A DNA stretch of 64,000 bases from Pectobacterium araliae (GTDB lineage Bacteria > Pseudomonadota > Gammaproteobacteria > Enterobacterales > Enterobacteriaceae). Position 1 is the first letter of the stretch. Each line of letters begins with the position of its first letter. Shown one piece after another: positions 10,084 to 20,072 of this stretch. Below the pieces are notes generated by a model. That model ran no database searches. It saw nothing but the letters and a program-made list of their open reading frames with translations, and was not told where the DNA came from. The stretch lies in assembly GCF_037076465.1 (NCBI RefSeq), contig NZ_AP028908.1, positions 1,612,001 through 1,676,000 on the forward strand. Direction: 5' to 3'. A program made the position numbers and the translations under genes.

Positions 10084-10120
10084 CCCAGCCACTTGTGTGT
10101 TGGTGGCTGGGTGATTGTTT
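10084..10120 (+). terminator. Terminator-like hairpin after the chemoreceptor
   Basis: CCCAGCCAC (10084-10092) and GTGGCTGGG (10103-10111) form a perfect 9-bp stem with a 10-nt loop, followed by TGATTGTTT. It lies 65 bp after the stop codon. The T-run is imperfect. Confidence 0.65.
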
Positions 10121-10538
10121 GCCATATTAATTTAAAAAGATCAGCGTGAAGGTCATTTATTTGTGCACATTTGCCGTTTACGGTGATGTAGCGCTTGGCG
10201 CTTTGGAGTAGGGTAATTCATGGTATTGTTCAATCTGTAACTTATGTTATGGATATGATGGGTGACGTTGACTTTGGTATAAAAGCCAGAGGGTAAAGCA
10301 AGCAGGTAGCACAGCTGTAACGAGAGGGACAATGCCACCCTACAGCATGTGGCTTTGGTAGAACAGACACGCTGGCCGTTCTGCTTTCAGAACTTGCGGG
10401 AGTGTATTACCAATACAGTGTCAATTTTAATCGCAATGCGATGCAATTGGCGAATGACAATAAAAACCTGCGTTAGCTGTAAAGGAACGTTCAGATTGAA
10501 AAACACCATAGCAAAACACACTATTCGAGCGGTTTGAT
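10121..10538. other. Gene-free gap before cheR, with a possible gene remnant
   Basis: I find no convincing gene or promoter in these 420 bp. From about 10371 one frame reads LAVLLSELAGVYYQYSVNF and continues for about 15 more residues to a TAG, without a usable start or ribosome site. It could be the tail of a decayed gene, for example after loss of a second receptor gene, which many enterics carry at this spot. That is a guess. Confidence 0.3.
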
Positions 10539-11411
10539 ATGAAAAGTATACCATCGCAAAATCGCCCCGAATCTGCGTCTATTCTGACGCAGATGGTTGA
10601 TCGGTTGCCGTTGTCGGACACACATTTTCGACGAATCAGCCAATTAATATATCAACGTGCTGGAATTGTCTTAGCCGATCACAAACGCGAAATGGTTTAT
10701 AACCGTTTGGTTAGGCGTCTCCGTTTACTTGGAATCAATGATTTTGGCCAATATTTAGCACTCTTGGAGTCAGATCCTAACAGCGCGGAATGGCAAGCTT
10801 TCGTTAATGCGTTAACCACTAACCTGACTGCATTTTTTCGCGAAGCTCACCATTTTCCTATATTGGCAGAACATGCTAGAAAGCGCCCAAATGGCTATAC
10901 GATTTGGAGTACAGCGGCTTCCACGGGAGAAGAACCTTATTCATTGGCGATGACACTTGCTGAGGTTTTAGGTAATAAAGCGAGTGGATGTCAGGTGTGG
11001 GCCAGTGATATCGATACTCAAGTGTTAGAAAAGGCAACGGCTGGCATCTACCGTCAGGAAGAATTACGTTCTCTTTCTCCACAGCAGCTACAGAAGTTTT
11101 TTTTACGCGGTACCGGGCCGCATAGTGGTTTAGTTCGTGTTCGCCCGGAACTTGCCTCTATGGTGCATTTCCAGCAACTCAATCTGCTCGCCCCCGATTG
11201 GTCTGCCCCTGCGCCATTCGATGCTATTTTTTGTCGCAATGTAATGATTTATTTCGATAAAGAAACCCAAGAGCGTATTCTCCGTCGATTCGTCCCGATG
11301 CTCAAGCCGGGCGGATTGCTATTTGCTGGACATTCAGAGAATTTCAGCCAGATTAGTCGAGAATTCTATTTGCGTGGGCAAACTGTATATGGGCTGGCTA
11401 AGGAAAGATAA
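10539..11411 (+). CDS. cheR: Chemoreceptor glutamate methyltransferase CheR
   Basis: Transfers methyl groups from S-adenosylmethionine to receptor glutamates during adaptation. The 290-residue protein has the N-terminal helical CheR domain ([17 protein letters not shown]), the SAM-binding Rossmann domain ([13 protein letters not shown]; later [13 protein letters not shown]) and the inserted beta-subdomain that binds the receptor NWETF tail. That tail is present on the receptor encoded just upstream. The cheB start overlaps the cheR stop by one base (TAATG), so the two opposing adaptation enzymes are coupled. Confidence 0.97.
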   Translation: MKSIPSQNRPESASILTQMVDRLPLSDTHFRRISQLIYQRAGIVLADHKREMVYNRLVRRLRLLGINDFGQYLALLESDPNSAEWQAFVNALTTNLTAFFREAHHFPILAEHARKRPNGYTIWSTAASTGEEPYSLAMTLAEVLGNKASGCQVWASDIDTQVLEKATAGIYRQEELRSLSPQQLQKFFLRGTGPHSGLVRVRPELASMVHFQQLNLLAPDWSAPAPFDAIFCRNVMIYFDKETQERILRRFVPMLKPGGLLFAGHSENFSQISREFYLRGQTVYGLAKER

Positions 11412-12463
11412 TGAGCAAAATAAGAGTATTATGCGTTGATGATTCTGCCCTAATGCGCCAGATCATGACTGAAATAATTAATAGCCATCCTGATATGGAA
11501 GTTGTAGCGACCGCACCAGACCCATTAGTTGCTCGTGATTTGATTAAAAAATTCAATCCTCAGGTGTTAACGTTGGATGTTGAAATGCCGCGCATGGATG
11601 GATTGGATTTTCTTGAAAAACTGATGCGCCTGCGCCCGATGCCTGTTGTCATGGTATCGTCGCTGACGGGAAAAGGATCAGAAATTACGCTTCGCGCATT
11701 GGAGCTTGGTGCTATTGATTTTGTCACCAAACCGCAACTGGGTATTCGCGAAGGAATGCTGGCATACAGTGAACTGATTGCGGAAAAAATTCGCATGGCG
11801 GCGAAAGCGCGTCTGCCGCAACGTAGCACTGTAGCAGAGCCGACAAAAATTATTCAACACATGCCACTGCTCAGTAGTGAGAAGCTGATTGCGATTGGTG
11901 CATCCACGGGGGGAACGGAAGCGATACGCCATGTATTACAGCCTCTGCCGCCAACAAGTCCTGCACTATTGATTACACAACATATGCCCCCTGGTTTTAC
12001 GAAGTCTTTTGCCGAACGCTTAAACAAGCTATGTCAGATTACGGTGAAAGAAGCGGAGGATGGGGAACGCGTGCTTCCTGGTCATGCTTACATTGCTCCA
12101 GGGGCTCGGCATCTTGAATTGGCTCGTAGTGGGGCAAACTATCAAGTACGTTTAAATGATGGGCCTCCAGTTAATCGGCATCGTCCATCAGTTGATGTGT
12201 TATTCCGTTCGGTTGCGCAATATGCCGGGCGAAATGCCGTAGGGGTAATCCTTACTGGAATGGGGAATGATGGGGCGGCCGGCATGCTGGAACTCCATCA
12301 GGCTGGTGCTTATACGCTGGCTCAAAATGAAGCAAGTTGTGTGGTTTTCGGAATGCCACGCGAAGCGATAGCGATGGGTGGTGTCGATGAAGTGGTGGAT
12401 TTGCACCAGGTGAGCCAGCGAATGTTGGCACAAATCTCTGCCGGACAGGCATTACGTATATAA
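11411..12463 (+). CDS. cheB: Chemotaxis response regulator / methylesterase CheB
   Basis: Removes methyl groups from, and deamidates, chemoreceptors; it is activated by phosphate from CheA. A receiver domain (about 1-125) carries the phosphoacceptor D56. A linker leads to the methylesterase domain, with the catalytic triad S165 (IGASTGG), H191 (QHMPPGF) and D287 (TGMGNDGA). Length 350, as usual for the family. It sits between cheR and cheY in the che operon. Confidence 0.97.
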   Translation: MSKIRVLCVDDSALMRQIMTEIINSHPDMEVVATAPDPLVARDLIKKFNPQVLTLDVEMPRMDGLDFLEKLMRLRPMPVVMVSSLTGKGSEITLRALELGAIDFVTKPQLGIREGMLAYSELIAEKIRMAAKARLPQRSTVAEPTKIIQHMPLLSSEKLIAIGASTGGTEAIRHVLQPLPPTSPALLITQHMPPGFTKSFAERLNKLCQITVKEAEDGERVLPGHAYIAPGARHLELARSGANYQVRLNDGPPVNRHRPSVDVLFRSVAQYAGRNAVGVILTGMGNDGAAGMLELHQAGAYTLAQNEASCVVFGMPREAIAMGGVDEVVDLHQVSQRMLAQISAGQALRI

Positions 12464-12477
12464 GCAGCTCTCGGTGA

Positions 12478-12891
<414 letters not shown>

Positions 12892-12901
12892 GGGGGATCT
12901 T

Positions 12902-13546
12902 ATGACGCCACATATGCCGTCAGTTAACGACACAGCTTCAGTAACCGAGATCATTTCGCGCATTGGCCAATTGACTCGTATGCTGCGTGACAGTTTGAAA
13001 GAGCTGGGTCTGGATAATGCGATAGCAGAAGCTGCAGAGGCTATTCCTGATGCCCGCGATCGTCTTGACTATGTTGTCCAGATGACCGCGCAAGCGGCGG
13101 AGCGAGCCCTGAACTGTGTAGAAGCTGCGCAACCTCGCCAGAATCAACTAGAATCAGGCGCAAAATCCCTGAAGGTTCGTTGGGATGAATGGTTTGAAAA
13201 CCCAATCGAACTCGCGGATGCGCGCGAATTAGTGACGGATACGCGTAGCTATCTTGAAGATGTGCCACAACATACCTCATTTACCAACGCTCAACTGTTG
13301 GAAATTATGATGGCGCAAGATTTCCAGGACCTTACTGGCCAGGTAATCAAGCGTATGATGGATGTTGTTCAGGAGATCGAAAAACAATTGCTGATGGTAT
13401 TGCTGGAAAATATCCCAGAAAAACCTGATGCACCTAAGCGTGCCAATGATGGCCTTCTGAATGGACCACAATTGAACAAAGGTGCAGCAGGTATTGTAGC
13501 CAATCAGGATCAGGTTGATGATCTTCTGGATAGTCTCGGGTTCTAA
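12902..13546 (+). CDS. cheZ: CheY-P phosphatase CheZ
   Basis: Dephosphorylates CheY-P and ends the tumble signal. The 214-residue protein has the long helical hairpin with D143 and catalytic Q147 in [15 protein letters not shown], at E. coli positions, and a C-terminal CheY-binding helix ([11 protein letters not shown]) after a flexible linker. Last gene of the che operon. An A/T-rich hairpin (AAAAAGAA, TTCTTTTT) shortly downstream may end the transcript. Confidence 0.97.
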   Translation: MTPHMPSVNDTASVTEIISRIGQLTRMLRDSLKELGLDNAIAEAAEAIPDARDRLDYVVQMTAQAAERALNCVEAAQPRQNQLESGAKSLKVRWDEWFENPIELADARELVTDTRSYLEDVPQHTSFTNAQLLEIMMAQDFQDLTGQVIKRMMDVVQEIEKQLLMVLLENIPEKPDAPKRANDGLLNGPQLNKGAAGIVANQDQVDDLLDSLGF

Positions 13547-13562
13547 TAAGCCTTGCTTTAAG

Positions 13563-13585
13563 AAAAAGAATCATTTTCTTTTTTA
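13563..13585 (+). terminator. Possible AT-rich terminator after cheZ
   Basis: AAAAAGAA-TCATT-TTCTTTTT is a weak, purely A/T-rich stem ending in a T-run, about 17 bp after cheZ. Confidence 0.4.
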
Positions 13586-13612
13586 AAAAGCTAGAGTGTT
13601 GCTGTTTCGGTT

Positions 13613-13644
13613 ATTTATGGTCAGATTTATGGCCATAAATAGCT
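13613..13644. promoter_or_regulatory. Triple ATTTATGG palindrome, possible FlhD4C2 site for flhB
   Basis: ATTTATGG-TCAG-ATTTATGG-CCATAAAT: two direct copies and one inverted copy of an 8-base unit, with a perfect 16-bp palindrome at 13625-13640. The stretch ATGGCCATAAATAGCT (13629-13644) agrees at 13 of 16 positions with the box-like sequence ahead of flgB, so it may bind FlhD4C2. It lies about 145 bp upstream of flhB, a class 2 gene in related species. Confidence 0.45.
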
Positions 13645-13789
13645 ACTCTTGATTTCCCCTTTCCCCCTCATTCTCACTATGCGTTAAAGAAGCGCTGGTT
13701 TTTCTCGTTGTTCCAGCCATAAAATTTTTCTGTATTTGTCATGCTAGGTAGCAAATTCCTATCCCGGAAGTCGTAACAGGAACATCGCC

Positions 13790-14941
13790 GTGGCTGAAGA
13801 TAGCGATCTGGAAAAAACAGAAGCCCCCACTCCCCAAAAGGAGGAGAAGGCGCGAGAAGAAGGCCAAGTTCCACGTTCTCGAGAGTTGACTTCCGTTTTG
13901 ATGATGGTCGCAGGATTGGCTATTTTATGGATGGGGGGGGATGCAATGGCTGGTAGGCTGACCAAAATTGTTGCACAGTCACTAAATTTTGATTATGCAA
14001 CGATTAGCGATGATACCCAAATGCTACGCCATGTCGGTTCATTATTGCACCAGGCTGCATTCACATTGATACCGATTATGCTCGGGGCGGTGTTGGTGGC
14101 GTTGTCTGCTCCGATGCTGCTGGGGGGAGTATTATTTAGCACTAAGTCATTAAAAGTTGATTTCAAAAAGCTAGATCCTATTTCTGGTTTAAAACGTTTG
14201 TTTTCTGCCCAGTCATTGGCTGAACTTTTCAAGGCGATATTAAAATCGGTTATGGTTGGGATCATTAGTACCTTGTTCCTGATTCATAACTGGCCGAAAA
14301 TATTGCATTTGGTATCTGAAGCGCCGATTGCAGCGTTAGGTGATGCATTGGAATTGGCCGTAATGTGTGGCTTTCTTATCATCATGGGCCTTATTCCCAT
14401 GGTTGCATTTGATGTGTTCTGGCAAATCTGGAGCCACATCAAGAAACTACGAATGACGAAGCAGGAAATTCGTGACGAGCATAAGCAGAGCGAAGGCGAT
14501 CCTCATGTTAAAGGTCGTATTCGTCAGCAACAAAGGGCATTTGCCCAACGTAGGATGATGGCGGATGTTCCTAAGGCTGATGTAATAGTCACTAACCCGA
14601 CACATTATGCGGTGGCATTGCGATATGATGATAAAAAAATGAATGCGCCGAAAGTGTTGGCTAAAGGGGCTGGTGAAATCGCTTTGCGTATTCGTGAGCT
14701 GGGGACCGAGCATCGCGTTCCTATTTTAGAAGCGCCGCCGTTGGCGCGAGCGTTATTTCGTCATTCAGAGATCGGAGAACATATACCTGCTGCGTTGTAT
14801 GCTGCCGTTGCAGAAGTCTTAGCTTGGGTTTATCAACTGAAACGCTGGAAGCGGGAAGGGGGATTAATCCCTAGAAAACCGAAACATCTACCGGTGCCCG
14901 ATGCACTGGATTTTGCTAAAGAGAATACTACTGATGGCTAA
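13790..14941 (+). CDS. flhB: Flagellar export switch protein FlhB
   Basis: Inner-membrane part of the flagellar type III export gate; it switches export from rod/hook to filament proteins with FliK. Four membrane helices fill about residues 32-215. The cytoplasmic domain has the self-cleavage motif N269-P270-T271-H272 at the E. coli position. The start is GTG, giving MAEDSDLEKTEAPTPQK. Length 383 is normal. The downstream flhA ATG lies inside the 3' end (8-bp overlap), so flhBA is an operon. Confidence 0.97.
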   Translation: MAEDSDLEKTEAPTPQKEEKAREEGQVPRSRELTSVLMMVAGLAILWMGGDAMAGRLTKIVAQSLNFDYATISDDTQMLRHVGSLLHQAAFTLIPIMLGAVLVALSAPMLLGGVLFSTKSLKVDFKKLDPISGLKRLFSAQSLAELFKAILKSVMVGIISTLFLIHNWPKILHLVSEAPIAALGDALELAVMCGFLIIMGLIPMVAFDVFWQIWSHIKKLRMTKQEIRDEHKQSEGDPHVKGRIRQQQRAFAQRRMMADVPKADVIVTNPTHYAVALRYDDKKMNAPKVLAKGAGEIALRIRELGTEHRVPILEAPPLARALFRHSEIGEHIPAALYAAVAEVLAWVYQLKRWKREGGLIPRKPKHLPVPDALDFAKENTTDG

Positions 14942-17015
14942 TTTGGCCTCTTTGCTTCGTTTACCAAGTAATATGAAAGGTAGCCAATGGCAAATATTAG
15001 CCGGACCTATACTGATCCTGCTGATACTTTCTATGATGGTATTGCCGCTGCCACCATTCATTCTGGATCTGCTATTTACCTTTAATATCGCACTATCAAT
15101 CATGGTCTTGCTGGTTGCGATGTTTACGCAACGGACGCTGGAGTTCGCTGCATTCCCTACAATCCTGCTGTTTTCTACATTACTGCGCTTGTCACTTAAC
15201 GTCGCCTCTACCCGTATTATTTTGCTGGAAGGGCACACGGGGACTGCCGCAGCAGGGAAGGTTGTCGAAGCATTTGGACACTTCCTTGTTGGTGGGAATT
15301 TTGCCATTGGTATTGTGGTATTTATCATTCTCGTTTTAATCAACTTCATGGTTATCACTAAAGGTGCTGGTCGTATTGCCGAAGTTGGTGCCCGCTTTGT
15401 ATTGGATGGTATGCCAGGTAAACAGATGGCGATCGATGCCGATCTTAACGCTGGGATAATTGGTGAGGAAGAAGCGAAAAAGCGCCGTGCAGAGGTAACT
15501 CAGGAGTCAGACTTTTATGGTTCTATGGATGGTGCTAGTAAGTTCGTGCGTGGTGACGCTGTCGCTGGGCTGATTATCATGGTCATCAACATTGTTGGTG
15601 GATTGATCGTGGGTGTCGTTCAGCATGGGATGCCAGTAGGGCAGGCGGCGGAAAGCTATACCTTGCTTACTATCGGTGACGGCTTGGTTGCTCAGATCCC
15701 TGCTCTTATTATTTCTACCGCTGCCGGTGTTATTGTTACTCGTGTGAGTACCGATCAGGATGTTGGTCAGCAAATGGTCACTCAGCTATTCAATAATCCA
15801 CGGGTTATGGTGCTGAGTGCGGCAGTAATTGGGCTTATTGGACTGGTTCCTGGAATGCCTAATTTTGTCTTTTTGTTATTCACTGCATCTTTGTTGGGGC
15901 TTGCTTGGTGGATGCGTGGGGAACAGACCAAAGAACCCGCTATGCAGCCTATACCTGCATCAGTGGATAAGCATCAGGTTATTGAGGCTAGTTGGTCTGA
16001 CGTACAACTTGAAGATCCGCTAGGTATGGAAGTGGGTTATCGCTTGATCCCAATGGTTGACGCACAGCAAGATGGCGAATTATTGGCCAGAATTCGTAGT
16101 ATCAGGAAGAAATTTGCTCAGGAAATGGGATACCTGCCACCAGTGGTTCATATTAGGGATAACCTAGAGCTCCAGCCTGCCAGTTACCGCATATTAATGA
16201 AAGGTGTTGAGGTGGGGAGCGGTGAGGCTCATCCTGGCCGGTGGATGGCAATAAATCCGGGGAATGCGGTCGGTTCTTTATCTGGAGATATCACACAGGA
16301 CCCTGCGTTTGGGCTACCAGCCGTTTGGATTGATAATGCTCTGAAAGATCAGGCTCAAGCTCAAGGATTCACTGTTGTAGAGGCCAGCACGGTGGTGGCA
16401 ACGCACTTGAACCATTTAATTGCACTACATGCTAGCGAGCTGTTTGGCAGACAAGAGGCTCAGCAGTTGATGGAGCGTGTGGCGCAGGAAATGCCAAAAC
16501 TGACAGAAGATTTTATTCCAGGCGTTGTGACGCTAACCACATTGCACAAGGTTTTGCAAAATCTGCTCAGTGAGCGGGTTTCTATTAGGGATATGCGTAC
16601 CATCATGGAGACATTGGCTGAGCATGCGCCTGTGCAACCAGATCCCTATGAATTGACCACAGTGGTCAGGGTTGCATTAGGACGTGCTATTACTCAGCAG
16701 TGGTTCCCGGGAGACAGCGAACTTCAGGTTATTGGTCTGGAAGGGGCGTTGGAACGCCTTTTACTACAGGCTCTTCAGGGAGGCGGCGGTCTCGAACCGG
16801 GGCTTGCCGATCGCCTGCTTGAACAGGCAAAACAAGCGCTACAGCGGCAGGAAATGCTGGGTGCTCCACCGGTTCTGCTGGTGAATCATGCTTTACGTGC
16901 TTTACTCGCTCGATTCCTGCATCGTAGTTTGCCCAATATGGCTGTACTTTCTAATTTGGAAATCAGCGATCATCGCCAAATCCGTATGACATCGGTTATA
17001 GGGGAAGCTCAATAA
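14934..17015 (+). CDS. flhA: Flagellar export gate protein FlhA
   Basis: Largest part of the export gate; it uses proton motive force and docks chaperone-substrate complexes on its cytoplasmic nonamer ring. Eight membrane helices lie in the N-terminal half (from WQILAGPILILLILSMMVL), followed by a FHIPEP-type loop and the long cytoplasmic domain. An open frame extends to 14901, but the ATG at 14934 gives MANLASLLRLP, matching E. coli, and 693 residues, the usual length. It overlaps flhB by 8 bp and flhE by 1 bp. Confidence 0.97.
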   Translation: MANLASLLRLPSNMKGSQWQILAGPILILLILSMMVLPLPPFILDLLFTFNIALSIMVLLVAMFTQRTLEFAAFPTILLFSTLLRLSLNVASTRIILLEGHTGTAAAGKVVEAFGHFLVGGNFAIGIVVFIILVLINFMVITKGAGRIAEVGARFVLDGMPGKQMAIDADLNAGIIGEEEAKKRRAEVTQESDFYGSMDGASKFVRGDAVAGLIIMVINIVGGLIVGVVQHGMPVGQAAESYTLLTIGDGLVAQIPALIISTAAGVIVTRVSTDQDVGQQMVTQLFNNPRVMVLSAAVIGLIGLVPGMPNFVFLLFTASLLGLAWWMRGEQTKEPAMQPIPASVDKHQVIEASWSDVQLEDPLGMEVGYRLIPMVDAQQDGELLARIRSIRKKFAQEMGYLPPVVHIRDNLELQPASYRILMKGVEVGSGEAHPGRWMAINPGNAVGSLSGDITQDPAFGLPAVWIDNALKDQAQAQGFTVVEASTVVATHLNHLIALHASELFGRQEAQQLMERVAQEMPKLTEDFIPGVVTLTTLHKVLQNLLSERVSIRDMRTIMETLAEHAPVQPDPYELTTVVRVALGRAITQQWFPGDSELQVIGLEGALERLLLQALQGGGGLEPGLADRLLEQAKQALQRQEMLGAPPVLLVNHALRALLARFLHRSLPNMAVLSNLEISDHRQIRMTSVIGEAQ

Positions 17016-17434
17016 TGAGAAAGTTGTTTTGTTCTCTAGCCGCAACAGTGCTGGTTCTTCCGCTTTGTGTCAGTGCAACGCCGGGGAGTTGGAACGGGAG
17101 TCAGCCTGGGGTAAAACTTGATTACCGTGGTGAAATGATTACGACATCGGCCTTTGTCCCTAACATTACAGTTAAGCCAGATGAAACCATTACTACAATA
17201 TATTGGCGGCATCTTATTGATTCAGAGATACCGACAGGGCTTGTGGTTAAACTCTGTTCACAATCGCCGCAGCGCTGTGTTGATTTAGGCGGAAGTGGTG
17301 ATGGACAAACTCAGGCATTTGAAGGGCTGGCAGCTAACAATGAGTTTCGCTTTGTCTACTACATTGCAGGGAATGGACGTATTAATCATACGTTCAGCAT
17401 TCGTACGATAGATATTGCGGTCAATTATAAATAG
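17015..17434 (+). CDS. flhE: Periplasmic flagellar protein FlhE
   Basis: Small exported protein (139 residues) found only with enterobacterial flhBA. A signal peptide of about 20 residues (MRKLFCSLAATVLVLPLCVSA) precedes a beta-rich domain with two cysteines (C90 and C95 region). In Salmonella it is thought to act as a periplasmic plug or chaperone that limits proton leak through the export gate. It overlaps flhA by one base (TAATG). Confidence 0.93.
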   Translation: MRKLFCSLAATVLVLPLCVSATPGSWNGSQPGVKLDYRGEMITTSAFVPNITVKPDETITTIYWRHLIDSEIPTGLVVKLCSQSPQRCVDLGGSGDGQTQAFEGLAANNEFRFVYYIAGNGRINHTFSIRTIDIAVNYK

Positions 17435-17469
17435 TTATTTTAAATAAGACGTCGTCATTAAAGAATGAG

Positions 17470-17495
17470 AAGTCTCTGCTGAAACGCAGAGACTT
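17470..17495. terminator. Bidirectional terminator between flhE and flgN
   Basis: AAGTCTCTGC (17470-17479) and GCAGAGACTT (17486-17495) form a perfect 10-bp stem with a TGAAAC loop between two convergent genes. The T-run is short on the plus side and absent on the other. Confidence 0.7.
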
Positions 17496-17932
17496 TATAA
17501 TGTGATTTTCCTACCACCCACGATAACACTTTTAGATTGACCATCAGGACCATACAGTCCTTGACCATGACGAGGCCTCAGTATATTGATGGCTTCATTG
17601 GTATAGGCAATATGGCGGTTAAGCAGAAGGCCATTATGCTTATTCTGATCGTTTAAACGTCTAGTTAGGTCCTGGACTTGCTGCCAGTAATCAGATAGCT
17701 TTTCAACACTGTCGTAAGGTGCCTGCAATTTGAGTGTTGATTCTGTTGTGTGGCGTCGAACCTCCAAATGCTGCATAGTTGCCAGCAAGGATGTCTTCTT
17801 CTCTGTTACCTGTTGCAGAGCAACGCTATTAATATGACCCGCGCAAAGTAAGGTTTGCTCTTCAGACATAACCACATCAAGCTCACGCAGATTGTTGAGT
17901 AGTTGTTCTAAGATCGATTGTAGATTTTCCAT
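17495..17932 (-). CDS. flgN: Chaperone FlgN for hook-junction proteins
   Basis: Cytoplasmic export chaperone for FlgK and FlgL. The 145-residue, mostly helical protein matches FlgN (NLQSILEQLLNNLRELDVVMSEEQ; YTNEAINILRPRHGQGLYG). It follows flgM by 5 bp and shares its class 3 promoter. Its stop codon touches the terminator hairpin shared with flhE. Confidence 0.95.
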   Translation of the reverse strand: MENLQSILEQLLNNLRELDVVMSEEQTLLCAGHINSVALQQVTEKKTSLLATMQHLEVRRHTTESTLKLQAPYDSVEKLSDYWQQVQDLTRRLNDQNKHNGLLLNRHIAYTNEAINILRPRHGQGLYGPDGQSKSVIVGGRKITL

Positions 17933-17937
17933 ACGTG

Positions 17938-18234
17938 CTAATTACCTGCTAAAAAATCCTGCGTTTCTTTAAGTAACGCATCAGCAATTTTTCCGGCATC
18001 AATTTTAAGTGAGCCATCACGAATTGCTTGTTTCAAGGTTTCAACGCGAGCCATGTCTATATCCTGCGTACCAGGCTGCATCAATTTTGCCTGTGCGTCA
18101 CTCAGTTTTACCTGTGTTGCGCTGACTTCAGACTGCGCTTCAGCCTGTTTGCGTTTAGTCTTAACGATATCGCCAGATTCGCGTTGTTGCACTTGACTGA
18201 CCGGCTTCAGTGATTGTGTGCGATCAATGCTCAT
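17938..18234 (-). CDS. flgM: Anti-sigma-28 factor FlgM
   Basis: Binds FliA and keeps class 3 genes off until the hook is complete, when it is exported. The 98-residue protein has a disordered N-terminal half and a FliA-binding C-terminal half ([26 protein letters not shown]). It has its own sigma-28 promoter in the end of flgA and is also read from the flgA promoter, the class 2 plus class 3 arrangement known in Salmonella. Confidence 0.96.
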   Translation of the reverse strand: MSIDRTQSLKPVSQVQQRESGDIVKTKRKQAEAQSEVSATQVKLSDAQAKLMQPGTQDIDMARVETLKQAIRDGSLKIDAGKIADALLKETQDFLAGN

Positions 18235-18343
18235 AATACATCCCTCTGATTTGAGGATAAATAGTTAGTTACCAACGTGTCATGAGATGTTAATCACATT
18301 GGTATTCAATTTTAAAACGTCGTCAGTAATGACTCTGTAGCTA

Positions 18344-18370
18344 TCATCGGCAAACATGCGCAAATCTTTA
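18344..18370 (-). promoter_or_regulatory. Sigma-28 class 3 promoter for flgMN
   Basis: On the minus strand TAAAGATT-N11-GCCGATGA, a near-perfect FliA promoter with exact spacing, just past the flgA stop codon and about 110 bp ahead of flgM. Confidence 0.85.
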
Positions 18371-18375
18371 ATTAA

Positions 18376-19044
18376 TTACTGTGAGATCAGAATAATCCCA
18401 TCTTCGCTCGTAATTCCGCTGATTATTTGTCCATTTGCCGTTCTGACTCTAACTGCTTGCCCAGCGGCCGCGTTGTTCATGGCTTTCCCTTCGCCATTAA
18501 TCATGAAACCGTCACCTTGGGCGATAATTTGCACCGACTGACCTGCCTTTACTACCCAAGCGCGTCTGATCATGGAGGCGGTAATAACCTGACCGGGTGT
18601 TAAATCGCGCAAAAGAACCGCACCCTGTGCACTTTGTAACGTCAGTACAGGGCGCAGCGGTAATAAATCGAGCCTGCCTTTTGTCAAACCAATGTCTTTT
18701 TCCGTCAGTGTTGTCCCACGATTTATAGGCCGTGAACTGGTGACATAGTTCCCTGTCACTTGAACTTCGGTTTGAATGAAGCGACGCTGCTGCTCACAAC
18801 GTACGGACAGGCTCACATTTCCCCACATTTTTGTATTTCCGGGCAGCGTGATTTGGGGGGCTTCACACTGTGGCCATTGCGATTCTGGCGATTTTATCAG
18901 AACGTTAACGGTATTGGTGCTTTCCTGGAAGCGTGAGGCAAAAAATTGATTGATCTGTGCTGGAAGGTCGTTCGCATTGATTGGGGCACATAAGATGAAA
19001 AAACAGGGCGTTGCCAGGCAGAGATAATAATATATTTTTTTCAT
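18376..19044 (-). CDS. flgA: P-ring assembly chaperone FlgA
   Basis: Periplasmic chaperone that helps FlgI build the P ring. The 222-residue precursor begins with a signal peptide (about 24 residues, ending CAPINA) and ends with an SAF-type domain (ITASMIRRAWVVKAGQSVQI; GEGKAMNNAAAGQAVRVR). It is divergent from flgB across a 163-bp control region. Confidence 0.95.
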   Translation of the reverse strand: MKKIYYYLCLATPCFFILCAPINANDLPAQINQFFASRFQESTNTVNVLIKSPESQWPQCEAPQITLPGNTKMWGNVSLSVRCEQQRRFIQTEVQVTGNYVTSSRPINRGTTLTEKDIGLTKGRLDLLPLRPVLTLQSAQGAVLLRDLTPGQVITASMIRRAWVVKAGQSVQIIAQGDGFMINGEGKAMNNAAAGQAVRVRTANGQIISGITSEDGIILISQ

Positions 19045-19107
19045 TCCAGTTCAGCTCTCCTGATTCCGATCGTGTCGACATAAGTGTAACGGTGTCAGCG
19101 TAAGGTT

Positions 19108-19123
19108 AAGGCAATAAATAGCG
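19108..19123. promoter_or_regulatory. FlhD4C2 half-box in the flgA-flgB control region
   Basis: AAGGCAATAAATAGCG fits the FlhDC half-site consensus AAYGS-N3-AAATARCG with one mismatch. A weaker inverted half (CCTATTCGTT) follows 12 bp later, as expected for the two-half site. It lies between the divergent class 2 genes flgA and flgB. Confidence 0.65.
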
Positions 19124-19207
19124 CTGCATTTGGTGCCTATTCGTTCGATGGTATAGCCATAATGAGAATTATCCTACTCACTCCAAATTCTAACTTGCGG
19201 AGGGAGC

Positions 19208-19624
19208 ATGCTTGATAAATTAGACGCCTCATTACGGTTTCAGCAGGAAGCGTTGAACTTGCGTGCCCAGCGGCAGGAAATTCTGGCCGCGAATATTGCT
19301 AATGCGGATACACCAGGCTATCAGGCCAGAGATATCGATTTTGCCAGCCAGCTCAGTAAAACGATGGAGCAAGGGCGAGTGAATGGTACGGGTATCGCGC
19401 TGAAAACTACATCTGTACGGCATATACCGGCACAGAATTTTCAGCCGCCGGAACTAGATTTGCTCTATCGCGTACCCGATCAGCCAGCATTAGACGGTAA
19501 TACAGTCGATATGGACCGGGAACGCACTAATTTTGCCGATAATAGCCTGAAATATCAAACCAGCCTGACCGTTCTGGGTGGACAGATTAAAGGCATGATG
19601 TCGGTCTTGCAGTCAGGTTCATGA
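19208..19624 (+). CDS. flgB: Proximal rod protein FlgB
   Basis: Rod subunit next to the MS ring and first gene of the flgBCDEFGHIJ operon. The 138-residue protein has the rod-protein signature near its N-terminus ([20 protein letters not shown]) and a C-terminal helix. The start follows a GGAGGGAG ribosome site. Confidence 0.96.
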   Translation: MLDKLDASLRFQQEALNLRAQRQEILAANIANADTPGYQARDIDFASQLSKTMEQGRVNGTGIALKTTSVRHIPAQNFQPPELDLLYRVPDQPALDGNTVDMDRERTNFADNSLKYQTSLTVLGGQIKGMMSVLQSGS

Positions 19625-19652
19625 TCGTAGCGCGATGGGAAGGTAAAGATTC

Positions 19653-20057
19653 ATGTCGTTATTAAATATATTCGAAATCTCAGGCTCAGCACTTTCAGCG
19701 CAATCACAGCGTCTGAATGTGAGTGCCAGCAATCTGGCTAATGCAGACAGCGTAACAGGTCCAGATGGTGAACCTTATCGCGCCAAGCAGGTTGTATTCG
19801 AAGTGAATGCGGCTCCGGGGCAGTCAACTGGCGGTGTGCGCGTTGCTAATGTGATCGAAGACCCATCGCCTGCTCGTCTGGTTTATGAACCGGGCAACCC
19901 GCTGGCTGATGGACAGGGATACGTTCGCATGCCGAATGTTGACCCAGTGGCAGAAATGGTGAACACCATTTCTGCATCGCGTAGTTATCAGGCAAACGTC
20001 GAAGTCTTGAATACGACAAAATCGATGATGCTGAAGACATTGACGATCGGGCAATAA
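19653..20057 (+). CDS. flgC: Proximal rod protein FlgC
   Basis: Rod subunit of 134 residues with the N-terminal motif [10 protein letters not shown] and a C-terminal helix ([20 protein letters not shown]) shared by rod and hook proteins. It lies 28 bp after flgB in the same operon. Confidence 0.96.
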   Translation: MSLLNIFEISGSALSAQSQRLNVSASNLANADSVTGPDGEPYRAKQVVFEVNAAPGQSTGGVRVANVIEDPSPARLVYEPGNPLADGQGYVRMPNVDPVAEMVNTISASRSYQANVEVLNTTKSMMLKTLTIGQ

Positions 20058-20072
20058 TCGGGAGACGAATAA

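Noticed and set aside
10349..10537. 62-codon open frame before cheR
   Set aside because: No ribosome site and unlikely composition; the other frame in this stretch looks more protein-like, though also not a whole gene.
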